Shown piece by piece: positions 40,533 through 49,520 of a stretch of 49,634 nucleotides of DNA. How positions within the stretch are numbered: the stretch's first letter is position 1; every line of letters begins with the position of its first letter. The position numbers and the translations under genes are program-made. Origin of the DNA: Verrucomicrobiia bacterium. Its GTDB lineage: Bacteria > Verrucomicrobiota > Verrucomicrobiia > Limisphaerales > UBA11358. Location: NCBI GenBank assembly GCA_031290985.1, contig JARLJW010000041.1, forward strand, positions 1 to 49,634, written 5' to 3'. The notes under the pieces were generated by a model. It was not told where the DNA came from. It saw only the letters and a program-made list of their open reading frames with translations, and ran no database searches.

Positions 40533-40651
40533 CACCATCGCCTCTGCGGCACCGTAAAATTTCCGCCGATGACATCTCCGAAGCCATCCAGCTCCGCGCC
40601 CTCGACCGCCAGTTGTGGGCTGATTCGTTGCCGCGCCAACTGACGCGATGA
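40533..40651 (+). pseudogene. Duplicated 3' end of a comM/yifB gene
   Basis: Bases 40558-40619 match the end of comM (39584-39645) at 59 of 62 positions. Weaker similarity extends back to about 40533. Translated, it continues the family end: DDISEAIQLRALDRQLWADSLPRQLTR and a TGA stop at 40649, whereas comM ends at LWG. The upstream part is missing, so this is an isolated C-terminal fragment, either of a second diverged comM copy or of the ancestral 3' end displaced by insertion of the GYF gene block. Confidence 0.75.
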
Positions 40652-40661
40652 TTGAAGATTA

Positions 40662-40696
40662 GGCGGAGTGCCGGAACCCAAAACCGGCACCCCGCC
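40662..40696. terminator. Strong hairpin, possible bidirectional terminator
   Basis: GGCGGAGTGCCGG (40662-40674) pairs with CCGGCACCCCGCC (40684-40696) with one mismatch and a nine-base loop. Only TT follows on the plus strand, so the terminator call is tentative. It lies just behind the comM-like fragment. Confidence 0.45.
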
Positions 40697-40982
40697 TTCT
40701 ACTTCGAACGAGACCCAAAACTCGTTCAAATTCTCAGGGCATTGGCCGGTACGATCAACCGCCAGGCGGTGTGATCCGATCCATCGACCAAGGCCGGTTC
40801 AGGACGTTGCCTGAACACGTGGCGGTAAATTACCGTCACTCCTACAATAGACACCATGTCGCTAAACCGCGCCGACCGCCTTTTGTCATTTCCCTGATTT
40901 ATCTTGCATGAACAAAAGATAAGAACGGGCGGCGAATCGAAAAGTCCCCGCGCTTCCGGCCAACAATTGCGCGGATGATCGG
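40697..40982. other. Intergenic, no gene seen
   Basis: These 286 bp lie between the hairpin at 40662 and the end of the Aas-like gene. I see no start with coding character and no recognised RNA. An ATG-rich AT segment occurs at about 40900-40925 but without an open frame of note. Confidence 0.3.
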
Positions 40983-43130
40983 CTACGGCGTCGTTGGTTT
41001 CAGATCAGCCAGCAGCGTCTGCAGCTCGCGATGATTCACCTTGCCGGTGCCGAGCTTGGGAATTTCCTTCACGGCTTTCAGCTCGCGCGGCACGCTGAGG
41101 TTCGTCAATCCCTTCGCTTTGATGGCGTCGCGAATTTCGTCCAGCGTCAGCTTCGGTTCGTTGGACACGGCGATGAGCGCCTCGCCTTTGCCCTCATCGG
41201 GGCGCGTGATGATGGCCACCTGGCAGCGCAGACCATATTGCGGAAACGCCCCCGCCAGCGCGTCTTCCACCGCCGTCAGGCTGACCATCTCGCCGCTCAC
41301 CTTGGCAAAGCGTTTCATCCGCCCGCGAATGTGCAGATAACCTTCGGCATCCACGCTTACGATGTCACCCGTGTCATACCAGCCGCCGAGGGCCAGGAAC
41401 TTCGCGTTGGCCTCCGCGTTCAAATAGCCTTTCATCACGTTCGGCCCGCGCACGAAAAGCCGTCCGCCTTCCGTCACGCCCTCGACCGGTTCCAGCCGGT
41501 ATTCCATGCCGAGCAGCAGGCGGCCCACGGAACCGTAGCGCGGTTCCAGCGGCGTGTTGACGCTCACGCACGGGGCGCATTCCGTCGCGCCATAACCTTC
41601 GAGGATGCGCACGCCGTATTTCTGCGACCAGGCCAGCGCCGTGGCTTCCTGCAATTTCTCCGCGGCGGCAAACAGATACCTGAGGCTGCGAAAGTCGTAG
41701 GGATGCGCCTTGCGCGCGTAACCGTTCAGGAAGGTGTTGGTGCTGAGAAACACCGTGCAGTTCCGGTCATAGAGCACCGACGGCACCATGCGATAGTGCA
41801 AGGGCGAGGGATACAGGAAAACATAAAGCCCGCGCATCAGCGGCAGGAATGTCCCCACCGTGAGCCCGAAACTATGAAACAGCGGCAGGCAGTTGAACAG
41901 ACGGTCCTGGTCGGTGAAATCCGCCACGGCCAGCATCTGCCGGATGTTGGCCAGGATGTTGCCATGCGTCAGTTCCACCCCCTTGGGCATGCCTTCGGAG
42001 CCGCTCGTAAAAACGATCACGGCTGTCGCCTCGGCGGCCGGCGCCGGGCCGCTCTCCGATGGCAGATGAAAAACCTGCCGGAGCCACGTGAGAAATTTTT
42101 GAGAGCCCGTGATGCCGGCGCGCACGTCTTCGAGATAAACCAGATTGACGCCCGCTTTTACAAAAGCAGCCACGTCCAGCCGGGCGCGTTCCAGAAAGGC
42201 GCGCGAGGTGACGATGTGTTTCAACGCGGCGAGTTCCGTGCAGGCCAGCATGGTGGGTATGCCGGAGGAGTAGTTCAGCAGGGCGGGTACTTTGCCCAGG
42301 CTCCACAATGCGAGGATGGCCACCGGCGTGGCATTAACATTGGGCAGCAACAGGCCCACGCGTCCGCCGCCCGTCACCTTGCCGCGCAGGGCGTCCGCCA
42401 GCACTTCAACTCCCACCATCAGCTTGCGATAGGTCAGCGGCTGCAGCGTCGCGTCTTCCAGGATCACGCGGCCGGGATGTTTCCGGGCGGTTTCCGCCAC
42501 CGCCGTGAGGACGTTCTGCGCCCCGAACGTCATCTCGACCGCGAACTGCTGCTTCACCATCTGGTCGCGGAGCCAGTTGGCCAGCAGCACCCGCGCGCGG
42601 CCGGTGCTGACCTCGCCCAGTTCGGGCGCGGTCAGCGCGGCGCTGAAATGGACGGTCAGTTTTGGAAAATATTTTTTGTCGTTCGGGTTCAGAGAGAACG
42701 GCAGGCGTTCGGCCCCGCGCAGGTAGGCGGTGATGACGCGGGCCTTGGTTTTGAAAATCAGAAAGCCCGTGCCGTCGAAAAGTTTCATCAAGTTGCCCGT
42801 GCGCGAGAGGCGGCCTTCGGCGAAGAGCACCAGCCGCCCGCCACCCTTCAAAAATTCCGCCATCCGTTTCACCGCGTAAGGCGAACCGGCATCAATGGGG
42901 AAAGTATAACGGTTGATCATTATCTTCCGGTGCAGCCAGCTCGTCTGCGCCGTGCTGCTCGAAGTGACAAACTTCCAATCGTCCGCCAGGCAGACCCAAA
43001 GCAGCAGCCAGTCAAGCCAGGAGACATGGTCCGGTATCAACAGCACGGGGCCGGGCGTTTTCAACGCGGCCAGGTCGTAAGCCCGGAAGCGAAACAACCC
43101 CCGGAGCAAAAGGCGGAAGACAATTTTCAT
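40983..43130 (-). CDS. Bifunctional acyltransferase/acyl-ACP synthetase (Aas-like)
   Basis: The gene encodes 715 residues from the ATG at 43130 (MKIVFRLLLRGLFRFRAYDL). The frame stays open for another 4 kb upstream but only as antisense of other genes. The N-terminal PlsC-type acyltransferase has the HX4D motif in LLIPDHVSWLDWLLLW and the FAEGRLSRTGNLM glycerophosphate-binding motif. The C-terminal half is an AMP-binding acyl-activating enzyme: VIVFTSGSEGMPKGVELTHGN, LEGYGATECAPCVSVN, WYDTGDIVSVDAEGYLHIRGRMKRFAKVSGEMVS and KTGKVN-like LGTGKVNHREL. This domain order equals E. coli Aas, which reacylates lysophosphatidylethanolamine using acyl-ACP. The large transporter domain found in LplT-Aas fusions is absent. 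It acts at the inner membrane in phospholipid repair. Confidence 0.92.
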   Translation of the reverse strand: MKIVFRLLLRGLFRFRAYDLAALKTPGPVLLIPDHVSWLDWLLLWVCLADDWKFVTSSSTAQTSWLHRKIMINRYTFPIDAGSPYAVKRMAEFLKGGGRLVLFAEGRLSRTGNLMKLFDGTGFLIFKTKARVITAYLRGAERLPFSLNPNDKKYFPKLTVHFSAALTAPELGEVSTGRARVLLANWLRDQMVKQQFAVEMTFGAQNVLTAVAETARKHPGRVILEDATLQPLTYRKLMVGVEVLADALRGKVTGGGRVGLLLPNVNATPVAILALWSLGKVPALLNYSSGIPTMLACTELAALKHIVTSRAFLERARLDVAAFVKAGVNLVYLEDVRAGITGSQKFLTWLRQVFHLPSESGPAPAAEATAVIVFTSGSEGMPKGVELTHGNILANIRQMLAVADFTDQDRLFNCLPLFHSFGLTVGTFLPLMRGLYVFLYPSPLHYRMVPSVLYDRNCTVFLSTNTFLNGYARKAHPYDFRSLRYLFAAAEKLQEATALAWSQKYGVRILEGYGATECAPCVSVNTPLEPRYGSVGRLLLGMEYRLEPVEGVTEGGRLFVRGPNVMKGYLNAEANAKFLALGGWYDTGDIVSVDAEGYLHIRGRMKRFAKVSGEMVSLTAVEDALAGAFPQYGLRCQVAIITRPDEGKGEALIAVSNEPKLTLDEIRDAIKAKGLTNLSVPRELKAVKEIPKLGTGKVNHRELQTLLADLKPTTP

Positions 43131-43350
43131 GACTCGGGGAAGTGCATCATTTGGCGGCGGCGGCTTCAAACATAATCTGTTCCCGCGGGCGGCCCGGTTT
43201 CGGCGAAACGACGACAGCCTGCAACTCTGCAATGCACGAATTTTAGGCGCTGGTTTAATGGCTGTCCCCCTGCCAGGAACCTTCGCCGACCTTTCAAAAA
43301 GACAAATCTGAAGTAGTTTGGAACATGTCAGCCGGTTGTTGCTCTTATTC

Positions 43351-43416
43351 ATGAAACCAAGAACGCCCGTCGGGCGGGATTTGGCCGGCCAGAATTCACA
43401 AACAACCGGAGCATAA
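43351..43416 (+). other. Possible leader ORF before the sugar dehydrogenase
   Basis: A 21-codon frame begins MKPRTPVGRDLAGQNSQTTG and ends with TAA two bases before the ATG at 43419. It shares the start ATGAAACCAAG with the following gene (MKPR), so a short duplication is possible. The Shine-Dalgarno of the main gene (GGAG at 43408) lies within it. The rest of the 288-bp intergenic region contains nothing clear except a small hairpin around GCCCGTCGGGC. Confidence 0.3.
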
Positions 43417-43418
43417 CT

Positions 43419-45998
43419 ATGAAACCAAGGCTCATGAATAATGGGTGGCTGTTCGTGTTCGCATGCCTGTTCACGCCACTCGCGGCAACCTCCGCGACCA
43501 TCTGGAACGGCCCGCTGACCACCTTCACCCAAGCATCGCCATTCCCCGGCGCGGGCGACCGGGACCAATTGACGGCCAATGTTGCGCTGACTCGGGGAAG
43601 CGCCAGCGGAGGAGGCACCGGCGGCATGTTTAACGCCGTCACGGAAGTCTCCTTCACCAAGTTTACCAGCCCCGCCGACACCGAATGGGCCGTGGGATCG
43701 CTCGCCAACTATGCCACCCTGAGTTACACCGATTGGACCTCCGTGGGCGGCGGGCGGCCGGTGCAAAACCTGCCCGGTCAGCAACTCGTCGTGCATCTTA
43801 TTTCCGATGACATTTACCTTTCTCTGCAATTTACCTCTCTGCCTTCCGGCCCCGGTTTTACTTACATTCGTTCCACACCGGCGGCGACCGACGTGCCCCC
43901 GACCGTCGCCCTCACCGCCCCCACCAACGGCGCCGCCTTCACCGCCCCGGCCGTGGTTCCCATCACCGCCACTGCGAGCGATTCCGATGGCACCGTCACG
44001 AACGTGGCATTTTACGACGGCACCACATTCTTGGGCAGGACCAACAATCCGCCCTACACCGTTACGGCCACCCTTGCCTCCGGCAGCCATGCGCTCACCG
44101 CCGTGGCCACCGACAACGCCGGTCTTGCCACCACGTCCGCCGTCGTGAATGTGTCGGTCAGCGCCGTGAACGTGCCGCCCAGCGTGACCATCACCAACCC
44201 GCCCGACAACGCCAAATTCGGCAACACCGACACCATCACCATCCAGCTCTCCGCCAGCGATTCGGATGGCAGCGTCACGAACGTCCAGCTCTTCGACGGC
44301 ACCGTGTTGCTGCGCAGTTATGCCACCGGACCCTATAACTTCTCGGGCACAGTGATCTCCGGCCCCTTCGTGCTGGGCACCAATACCTTGACCGCCGTGG
44401 CCACGGATAACCTTGGCGCCACGACGACCTCCGCGCCCGTCCACGTGATCGTTGCCAGATACCTGCCGCCGATTTCGAACGGGACCGTCAACATTCTGCT
44501 GCAGCCCGTGGCCACCAATCTCGCCGCGCCCGACTACGCCATCAGCCCACCGGGCGACACCCACCGGTTGTTCGTCGTGGAGCAGAACGGGTTGCTCCGT
44601 ATCATTCAGGACGGCATCTTGCTGGCCACGCCGGCCCTCGACCTCTCGGCCCGCGTACAGCCACCGCTGGTCGCGTCCAACCCCAACGACGAACGCGGCT
44701 TCCTCGGGCTGGCGTTTCATCCCGGCTTCACCAACCCGGCCAGCCCCGGTTATCAAACGCTCTACACCTACAACAGCGAGCAGATACCGGCCGGAACTTC
44801 GCCCACTTATGTGGTGCCAAACGGGGCCACAAATAATTACAAAAATGTCCTCAACGAATGGAAGATCTCCACCACGAATGCCAATGTCGTTGATCCAAAC
44901 TCGCGCCGGGAGGTCATCTCGTTCGGCAAAAACGCCGGCAATCATAACGGCGGCACCTGCACCTTTGGGCCGGATGGCTACCTGTATCTCGCCTTGGGCG
45001 ATGGCGGCAACGCCAACGATGTCGGACCGAGCCACCTCGTGCCGGGCGGCAACGCCCAGAGCTTGAGCACGCCGCTCGGCAAGATGTTGCGGTTTGACCC
45101 GCTTAATCCCGCCCTGACGACCGGCAGCCCAAATCCGGTCAGCACCAACGGACAATATCGCATCCCCACGAGCAACCCGTTCCAAGCGGCCGGCCAGGTG
45201 CCGGAGATCTACGCCTACGGATTGCGCAATCCGTACCGGTTTGCCTTCGACCGCGTCACCGGCGACCTGATTGAAGGCGACGTCGGCCAGAACAATATCG
45301 AGGAGATCAACCGCATCGTGATGGGCGGCAACTTCGGCTGGGCCGTCAAAGAAGGGGACTTCCTGTTCAACATGACGAACGGCACCGTCGGCACGCCTCC
45401 GGGAAATCGCAGCCCGGGTCTCCCGTCGGGTCTGATTGATCCCATTTCCGGCACTTCCGGGACGCTCGAATATGACCACAACGAAGGCATCTCCATCACC
45501 GGCGGCTTCGTCTATCGCGGCACCGCTATTCCGGAGCTGGTCGGGAAGTACATCTTCGGCGACCTGGCCTTGGTGGCGACGCCGGTGCGGGCGAACGGCC
45601 GCATCTTCTACGCTGACCTGCAGACCGGCCTGATCAAGGCGTTTCCGTTGGCCCAGTTTGGCGGCTCGGCCATTTTGCCGGACGGCCTGACCGTGCATGG
45701 CTTTGGCCAGGATGCCGCCGGCGAACTCTACGCCTTGGTGACCAACACATCGGCGAACGGGACCGGCGGGGTGGTGTACAAACTCGTCCCCCTGCGCCTG
45801 GCGTTCTCGCGGAACGGCAACCAGCTCGACATCACCTGGCCCACCATCGCCGGCCACTTGGAAACGCAGACCAACAGCCTGGTCGTCGGCCTTGGGGCCA
45901 ACTGGATCACCGTGCCGGGATCGGCGGCCACCAATCATGTCGTGGTTCCGCTCAACCAGTCCAATGGCAGCGTATTCTATCGCCTTGCGGTGCCGTGA
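43419..45998 (+). CDS. Secreted PQQ-type sugar dehydrogenase with Ig-like modules
   Basis: The 859-residue protein starts with a signal peptide (about 1-26, MKPRLMNNGWLFVFACLFTPLAATSA). An N-terminal domain to about 155 is of unknown type. Two Ig-like/bacterial cadherin-type modules follow at about 161-248 and 253-345, each with PPxVxxTxPxxxxxF...VTNVxxFDGT. The beta-propeller of the glucose/sorbosone dehydrogenase family covers about 355-790: DERGFLGLAFHPGF, GKNAGNHNGGTCTFGPDGYLYLALGDGGNAND, EIYAYGLRNPYRFAFD and EGDVGQNNIEEINRI. The tail may be a final beta domain. It would oxidise an aldose outside the cell or in the periplasm using PQQ and calcium. The substrate is not predictable. Confidence 0.88.
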   Translation: MKPRLMNNGWLFVFACLFTPLAATSATIWNGPLTTFTQASPFPGAGDRDQLTANVALTRGSASGGGTGGMFNAVTEVSFTKFTSPADTEWAVGSLANYATLSYTDWTSVGGGRPVQNLPGQQLVVHLISDDIYLSLQFTSLPSGPGFTYIRSTPAATDVPPTVALTAPTNGAAFTAPAVVPITATASDSDGTVTNVAFYDGTTFLGRTNNPPYTVTATLASGSHALTAVATDNAGLATTSAVVNVSVSAVNVPPSVTITNPPDNAKFGNTDTITIQLSASDSDGSVTNVQLFDGTVLLRSYATGPYNFSGTVISGPFVLGTNTLTAVATDNLGATTTSAPVHVIVARYLPPISNGTVNILLQPVATNLAAPDYAISPPGDTHRLFVVEQNGLLRIIQDGILLATPALDLSARVQPPLVASNPNDERGFLGLAFHPGFTNPASPGYQTLYTYNSEQIPAGTSPTYVVPNGATNNYKNVLNEWKISTTNANVVDPNSRREVISFGKNAGNHNGGTCTFGPDGYLYLALGDGGNANDVGPSHLVPGGNAQSLSTPLGKMLRFDPLNPALTTGSPNPVSTNGQYRIPTSNPFQAAGQVPEIYAYGLRNPYRFAFDRVTGDLIEGDVGQNNIEEINRIVMGGNFGWAVKEGDFLFNMTNGTVGTPPGNRSPGLPSGLIDPISGTSGTLEYDHNEGISITGGFVYRGTAIPELVGKYIFGDLALVATPVRANGRIFYADLQTGLIKAFPLAQFGGSAILPDGLTVHGFGQDAAGELYALVTNTSANGTGGVVYKLVPLRLAFSRNGNQLDITWPTIAGHLETQTNSLVVGLGANWITVPGSAATNHVVVPLNQSNGSVFYRLAVP

Positions 45999-46151
45999 GG
46001 GATAATCTTTCGCCGCCTGCGGTCGCGGAATGAACTTCGTTCCGCTGAACCGCCCCGCCCCGCTTCCGGGAGCCGGCTTCCCGCGCCCGCCGTTTCTGCT
46101 TGAGCTGTGCGCTGCGCGTCGTAGGCTGCCGACAGTCACAAGGTCGAGATT

Positions 46152-47273
46152 ATGCCTGAACCGAAACCAAATCCCTGGCCGGCGCCGTTGCCGTATGCCG
46201 GCAAAAACGAAGTGCGCTTCCACAACCGCGTGTTCGTCCATTTTTCCGGCTGCGATTATTTCCGCCTCGCCCGCGATCCGCGCCTGGCCGCCGCCGCCAA
46301 AAAAACCCTCGCGGAAACCGGCTTGAACGTTTCCGCCTCGCGCCTGACCACCGGCAACCGGGAGGTTTACCTCCAGTTGGAGGCCGCCCTGGCCAAATTT
46401 TTCCACGCCGGGGCCGCGCTGATCGTATCTGATGGTTATCTCGCGCCGCTGGCCGCGGCGCAGGCGCTCGCCGGCCGTTTCACCCACGCCTTCGTGGATG
46501 AACGCTCGCACAATGCCCTGCTCGATGCGGCGCGGATGCTGGATTGCCCCGTGATAAAATTCCCGCATCGCGATGCGGCCGCGCTGAAAAAACTGTTGCA
46601 GAAATGCGGGCGCAACGCGCGCGCGCTCATCCTGACCGACGGCATGTTCTCCGGTGACGGAGCCGTGGCCCCCTTGCGCGCGTATCTTAAAATTCTGCCG
46701 CGCCCCGGCCTGATTCTCGTGGATGACGCCCACGGCGCGGGCGTGGTGGGCCGGACCGGCCAGGGTTCGTTGGAACACGCCGGCGTGGGCCGCGAGCGCA
46801 TCATCCAGTGCGGCACCTTGAGCAAGGCCCTCGGCGCCTTCGGCGGCGTCGTGCTGTCCTCGGTCGCCGTGCGGGAACAGATCATGGCGCACAGCCGCTC
46901 CTTTGTGGGCACCACCCCGCTGCCGCCGCCGCTGGCCGGCGCGGCGCTCGCTTCGGTAAAGATATTGAGCCGCGACACCGCGCGCCGGAAACGGCTGTTC
47001 GCCAACCTGTCGTGGCTGCGCACGCGGCTGCGGACAGCCGGTTGGGAAATTGCCGAGACACCCGGCGCCATCGTGCGTTTGCCCGACTTGAGCGATGCCG
47101 AAGCCGCCCGCCTGAAAAAAAACCTGCTCGCCGCCGGCATCTATCCGCCGTTCGTGAAATACGGCGCCGTCGCGCGCGGCACGTTCCGGTTTGTCATCTC
47201 CAGCGAGCACACGCGCGCGCAACTGAACAAGCTGGCTGGCGTGCTCGGCCATTTTATTTCAACTGCACGTTGA
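46152..47273 (+). CDS. BioF-like alpha-oxoamine synthase (PLP enzyme)
   Basis: The 373-residue fold-type I PLP enzyme resembles 8-amino-7-oxononanoate synthase and 2-amino-3-ketobutyrate CoA ligase. Key segments are FSGCDYFRLARDPRL near the start, SASRLTTGNREVYLQLEAALAKF, DERSHNALLDAARML, LTDGMFSGDGAVAPL, LVDDAHGAGVVGRTGQGSLEHAG and CGTLSKALGAFGGVV, whose Lys is the PLP-binding residue. It would condense an acyl-CoA with an amino acid. No other biotin gene is near, so a different product (such as an amino-ketone for lipid or signal synthesis) cannot be excluded. Its last 20 bases overlap the convergent gene downstream. Confidence 0.85.
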   Translation: MPEPKPNPWPAPLPYAGKNEVRFHNRVFVHFSGCDYFRLARDPRLAAAAKKTLAETGLNVSASRLTTGNREVYLQLEAALAKFFHAGAALIVSDGYLAPLAAAQALAGRFTHAFVDERSHNALLDAARMLDCPVIKFPHRDAAALKKLLQKCGRNARALILTDGMFSGDGAVAPLRAYLKILPRPGLILVDDAHGAGVVGRTGQGSLEHAGVGRERIIQCGTLSKALGAFGGVVLSSVAVREQIMAHSRSFVGTTPLPPPLAGAALASVKILSRDTARRKRLFANLSWLRTRLRTAGWEIAETPGAIVRLPDLSDAEAARLKKNLLAAGIYPPFVKYGAVARGTFRFVISSEHTRAQLNKLAGVLGHFISTAR

Positions 47274-48048
47274 ATCCGCCGCCCGCCGCGATCTTTTCCA
47301 GGCTGCCCTCATAAAACATTTCGCGGAACTCCATGGTTTCCAGCACATGCTTTTCCGGCTCATGCCGCACCAAGTATTTCAGCTCGTCAATGTTTTGCGA
47401 CCAGCGGAAGCCGTTGCCGAACTCCAGACCCGCGAACTGCGTCTTGTAGAGCGCACGTTCCGAATAGCATGTGCCGAGGTACAGATGGGTGAATTTTTGT
47501 TCCGCAAAATACGCCATCGCCGTGGTCATCAGGTACAGGCCCAGGCTGCGGTTGGCGTGGTTCAGGTCGTAGAAAGAGTAGCGGTAGAACGCCACGCGCG
47601 GCGCGTCTAAATACAGCAGCACCACGCCCACCTCCGCGCCCGTGGCCGTTTCATTGAAGAGCATCAGGTGCGTGGCCAGCGGTGAATTGAACAGCAGCTC
47701 CAGTCGTTCCGGCGGCATCACGCCCGCGCCGTAGCGGACCTCCGCGTACTTCAGGAAAAACTCCTTCCGCGCCGCCGTGAGCTCGAACTCCGCGCGCGGC
47801 ACCAGCTTCATCGTGATCCCTTCACCCTTGCGCAGGATGCGGCGGTTTTCCGAGGAGGGCTTGAACTTCGCCAGGTCCACGCGGAGGTTGCGGCAGAGGT
47901 AAAACAGGTCCAGCCCCTTCGCCGACGGCAGGAACCCGGCGTTGAAAAGATCCGCCGGCGCCTCCCCCGCCTCCGGCAGCGCCCAGACGACATAGGGATA
48001 AAGATACCGGCTGTAATCAGCCGCGGATTCGGAAAAAAGTAATTTCAT
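47254..48048 (-). CDS. Aminoacyl-tRNA-protein transferase-like GNAT-fold protein
   Basis: The gene encodes 264 residues from the ATG at 48048 (MKLLFSESAADYSRYLYPYV). The C-terminal half (RSLGLYLMTTAMAYFAEQKFTHLYLGTCYSERALYKTQFAGLEFGNGFRW) resembles the GNAT-like core of Ate1/Bpt arginyl/leucyl-tRNA-protein transferases, where RSLGTYxxL...YLGYWI is expected. The N-terminal segment FYLCRNLRVDLAKFKPSSENRRILRK matches the CxxCxxLRVPVxxFxxSRSQRR pattern but lacks most of the Cys. It could be an N-degron transferase or another acyl/aminoacyl transferase. It overlaps the BioF-like gene by 20 bp convergently and lies 10 bp downstream of alanine racemase in the same direction. Confidence 0.65.
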   Translation of the reverse strand: MKLLFSESAADYSRYLYPYVVWALPEAGEAPADLFNAGFLPSAKGLDLFYLCRNLRVDLAKFKPSSENRRILRKGEGITMKLVPRAEFELTAARKEFFLKYAEVRYGAGVMPPERLELLFNSPLATHLMLFNETATGAEVGVVLLYLDAPRVAFYRYSFYDLNHANRSLGLYLMTTAMAYFAEQKFTHLYLGTCYSERALYKTQFAGLEFGNGFRWSQNIDELKYLVRHEPEKHVLETMEFREMFYEGSLEKIAAGGGFNVQLK

Positions 48049-48058
48049 GAAATGACGC

Positions 48059-49279
48059 CTACAAATTAACATTGGCAGCCACGGGGCCCGCCGCGTGCTG
48101 ATCTGTGTCCCGCGGTGAAATTCGCGTCTCACCCTGGTCCGGATGGTTCACGGCCTTGCGGCGCAGCCGCAGCCGCCAGTTCGTCAGCACGTCATACGTC
48201 ACGGAATTTTTCAGCTTCGCGATGTCGCGCACCGAAATCTCCTCGCCCCCCTGCCGGCCCATCAGCACCGCCTCGTCCCACATCCGCGCCTGCGGAATGT
48301 CCGTGATGTCCACCGTGATGGCGTCCATCGCCACCCCGCCGACCAGCGGCGCGCGCCGGCCGTGGATGAGCGCGCCGCCCTCGTTGCGCACGCGCGGGAA
48401 ACCGTCGCCGTACCCGATGGGCAGCACCGCGATCCGCCGCTCGCTCGTCGCCGTGTAACGCATCGCGTAGCCGACGCTTTCGCCGGGCTTCACCGTCTGG
48501 ATCGCCGCGATCTTCGCCTTCACCGACATCACCGGCTCGATGCCCGGTATCCGGCGGCAGACCAGCGAGGGATAGACGCCGTGCATCAGGAGCCCCGCCC
48601 GCACCATGTCGCGATGCGCGTGCGGCAGGTCCAAAATGCCGCCGCTGTTGCAGATATGTTTCAGCGGAACGAAAATCCCTTTTTGCTCCAGCGCCCGGAC
48701 CACCTCGTCAAAACGCGCGGCCTGCAGGTTCGCAAACGTCTTGTCCGCCTCGTCCGACTGCGCGAAGTGGGTCATCATGCCCTCGAGCACGAGCGATTTC
48801 TCCGCGAGAATCAGTTCAATGAGCGGGAGCGCCTCATCCCAGCGCACCCCATAGCGGCTCATGCCGGTATTGATCTTCAGATGCACCGGCACGCGCTTCT
48901 CAAAACCGGCGGCGATGCGGGCGAGCGCACGGACATTGTGCGGTTCATTGACGCAAACCGTCAGGTCGTGGGCCACGCACCATTCCAGCTCGGCCTCCTG
49001 CCGTTCGCCGAGCAGCAGCAACGGCGCGGTGATGCCGGCGTCGCGCAAGATCATGGCCTCCTCCAGCGTGCTCAGGCCGCAGCCCCACGCGCCCGTGGCC
49101 AGCGCGGCCGACGCCACATCCAGCGCGCCGTGACCGTACGCCTCGTCCTTCACCACGGCCAGAAATTTAACGTCCCGGGGCAGGTCGCCGCGGATGAGCT
49201 GCAGGTTGCGCCGCAAACGGCCCAGGTCGATCTCGGCCCACGCCGGACGCTGCGGAAAATTGTGCGAATTAAAATTCAT
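48059..49279 (-). CDS. alr: Alanine racemase
   Basis: The 406-residue PLP enzyme converts L- to D-alanine for peptidoglycan. The N-terminal TIM-barrel has AEIDLGRLRRNLQLIRG and the PLP lysine in FLAVVKDEAYGHGA (Lys44); the usual VVKANAYGHG has DE here in place of AN. Other conserved elements are VHLKINTGMSRYGVR, FAQSDEADKTFANLQAARF, CNSGGIL, MVRAGLLMHGVYPS, GYGDGFPRV and VAMDAITVDITD. The catalytic Tyr region reads SVGYAMRYTATSERRIAVLPIGYGDG. A C-terminal tail of about 30 residues (RKAVNHPDQGETRISPRD...) is longer than usual. The start ATG at 49279 precedes PAWAEIDLGR in the normal way. Confidence 0.93.
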   Translation of the reverse strand: MNFNSHNFPQRPAWAEIDLGRLRRNLQLIRGDLPRDVKFLAVVKDEAYGHGALDVASAALATGAWGCGLSTLEEAMILRDAGITAPLLLLGERQEAELEWCVAHDLTVCVNEPHNVRALARIAAGFEKRVPVHLKINTGMSRYGVRWDEALPLIELILAEKSLVLEGMMTHFAQSDEADKTFANLQAARFDEVVRALEQKGIFVPLKHICNSGGILDLPHAHRDMVRAGLLMHGVYPSLVCRRIPGIEPVMSVKAKIAAIQTVKPGESVGYAMRYTATSERRIAVLPIGYGDGFPRVRNEGGALIHGRRAPLVGGVAMDAITVDITDIPQARMWDEAVLMGRQGGEEISVRDIAKLKNSVTYDVLTNWRLRLRRKAVNHPDQGETRISPRDTDQHAAGPVAANVNL

Positions 49280-49409
49280 CAGTCAGGAAAAAATCTAAAC
49301 CACCATGCCGGTAATGCACATTAAAAATTGCCGGACATTAATCACCCCGTTTGCGCGACCTTCTCCGAACACGCGGTGCGATGCTCCCCCCGTTTCGGCT
49401 CCGGCGCAG

Positions 49410-49520
49410 GGCAGGCTTTCGAGCCTGCCGGTGCTGGCGACTTTCCAGTCGCCAGTTCACATCCTCCCTTCGGAACGCCGAGCTCCAGCTCGCCACGATC
49501 CGGCTGCCATTGGCTGGCAG
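49410..49520. repeat. Array of four adjacent hairpins
   Basis: Four inverted repeats follow one another: GGCAGGCT-TTCG-AGCCTGCC (49410-49429), CTGGCGACT-TTCC-AGTCGCCAG (49434-49455), CGAGCT-CC-AGCTCG (49479-49492) and CTGCCA-TTGGC-TGGCAG (49504-49520). The stems are perfect, with tetraloop-like loops in the first two. No gene is credible in 49280-49634, and the short reading frames here are a by-product of the repeats. This is probably an interspersed repeat family upstream of the alanine racemase gene. Confidence 0.75.

Noticed and set aside
43131..47252. Upstream 4.1-kb open extension of the Aas-like frame (2089 codons in total)
   Set aside because: The extension runs antisense through the sugar dehydrogenase and BioF-like genes, has no domain character, and is explained by high GC with strong codon bias. 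The true start is the ATG at 43130.
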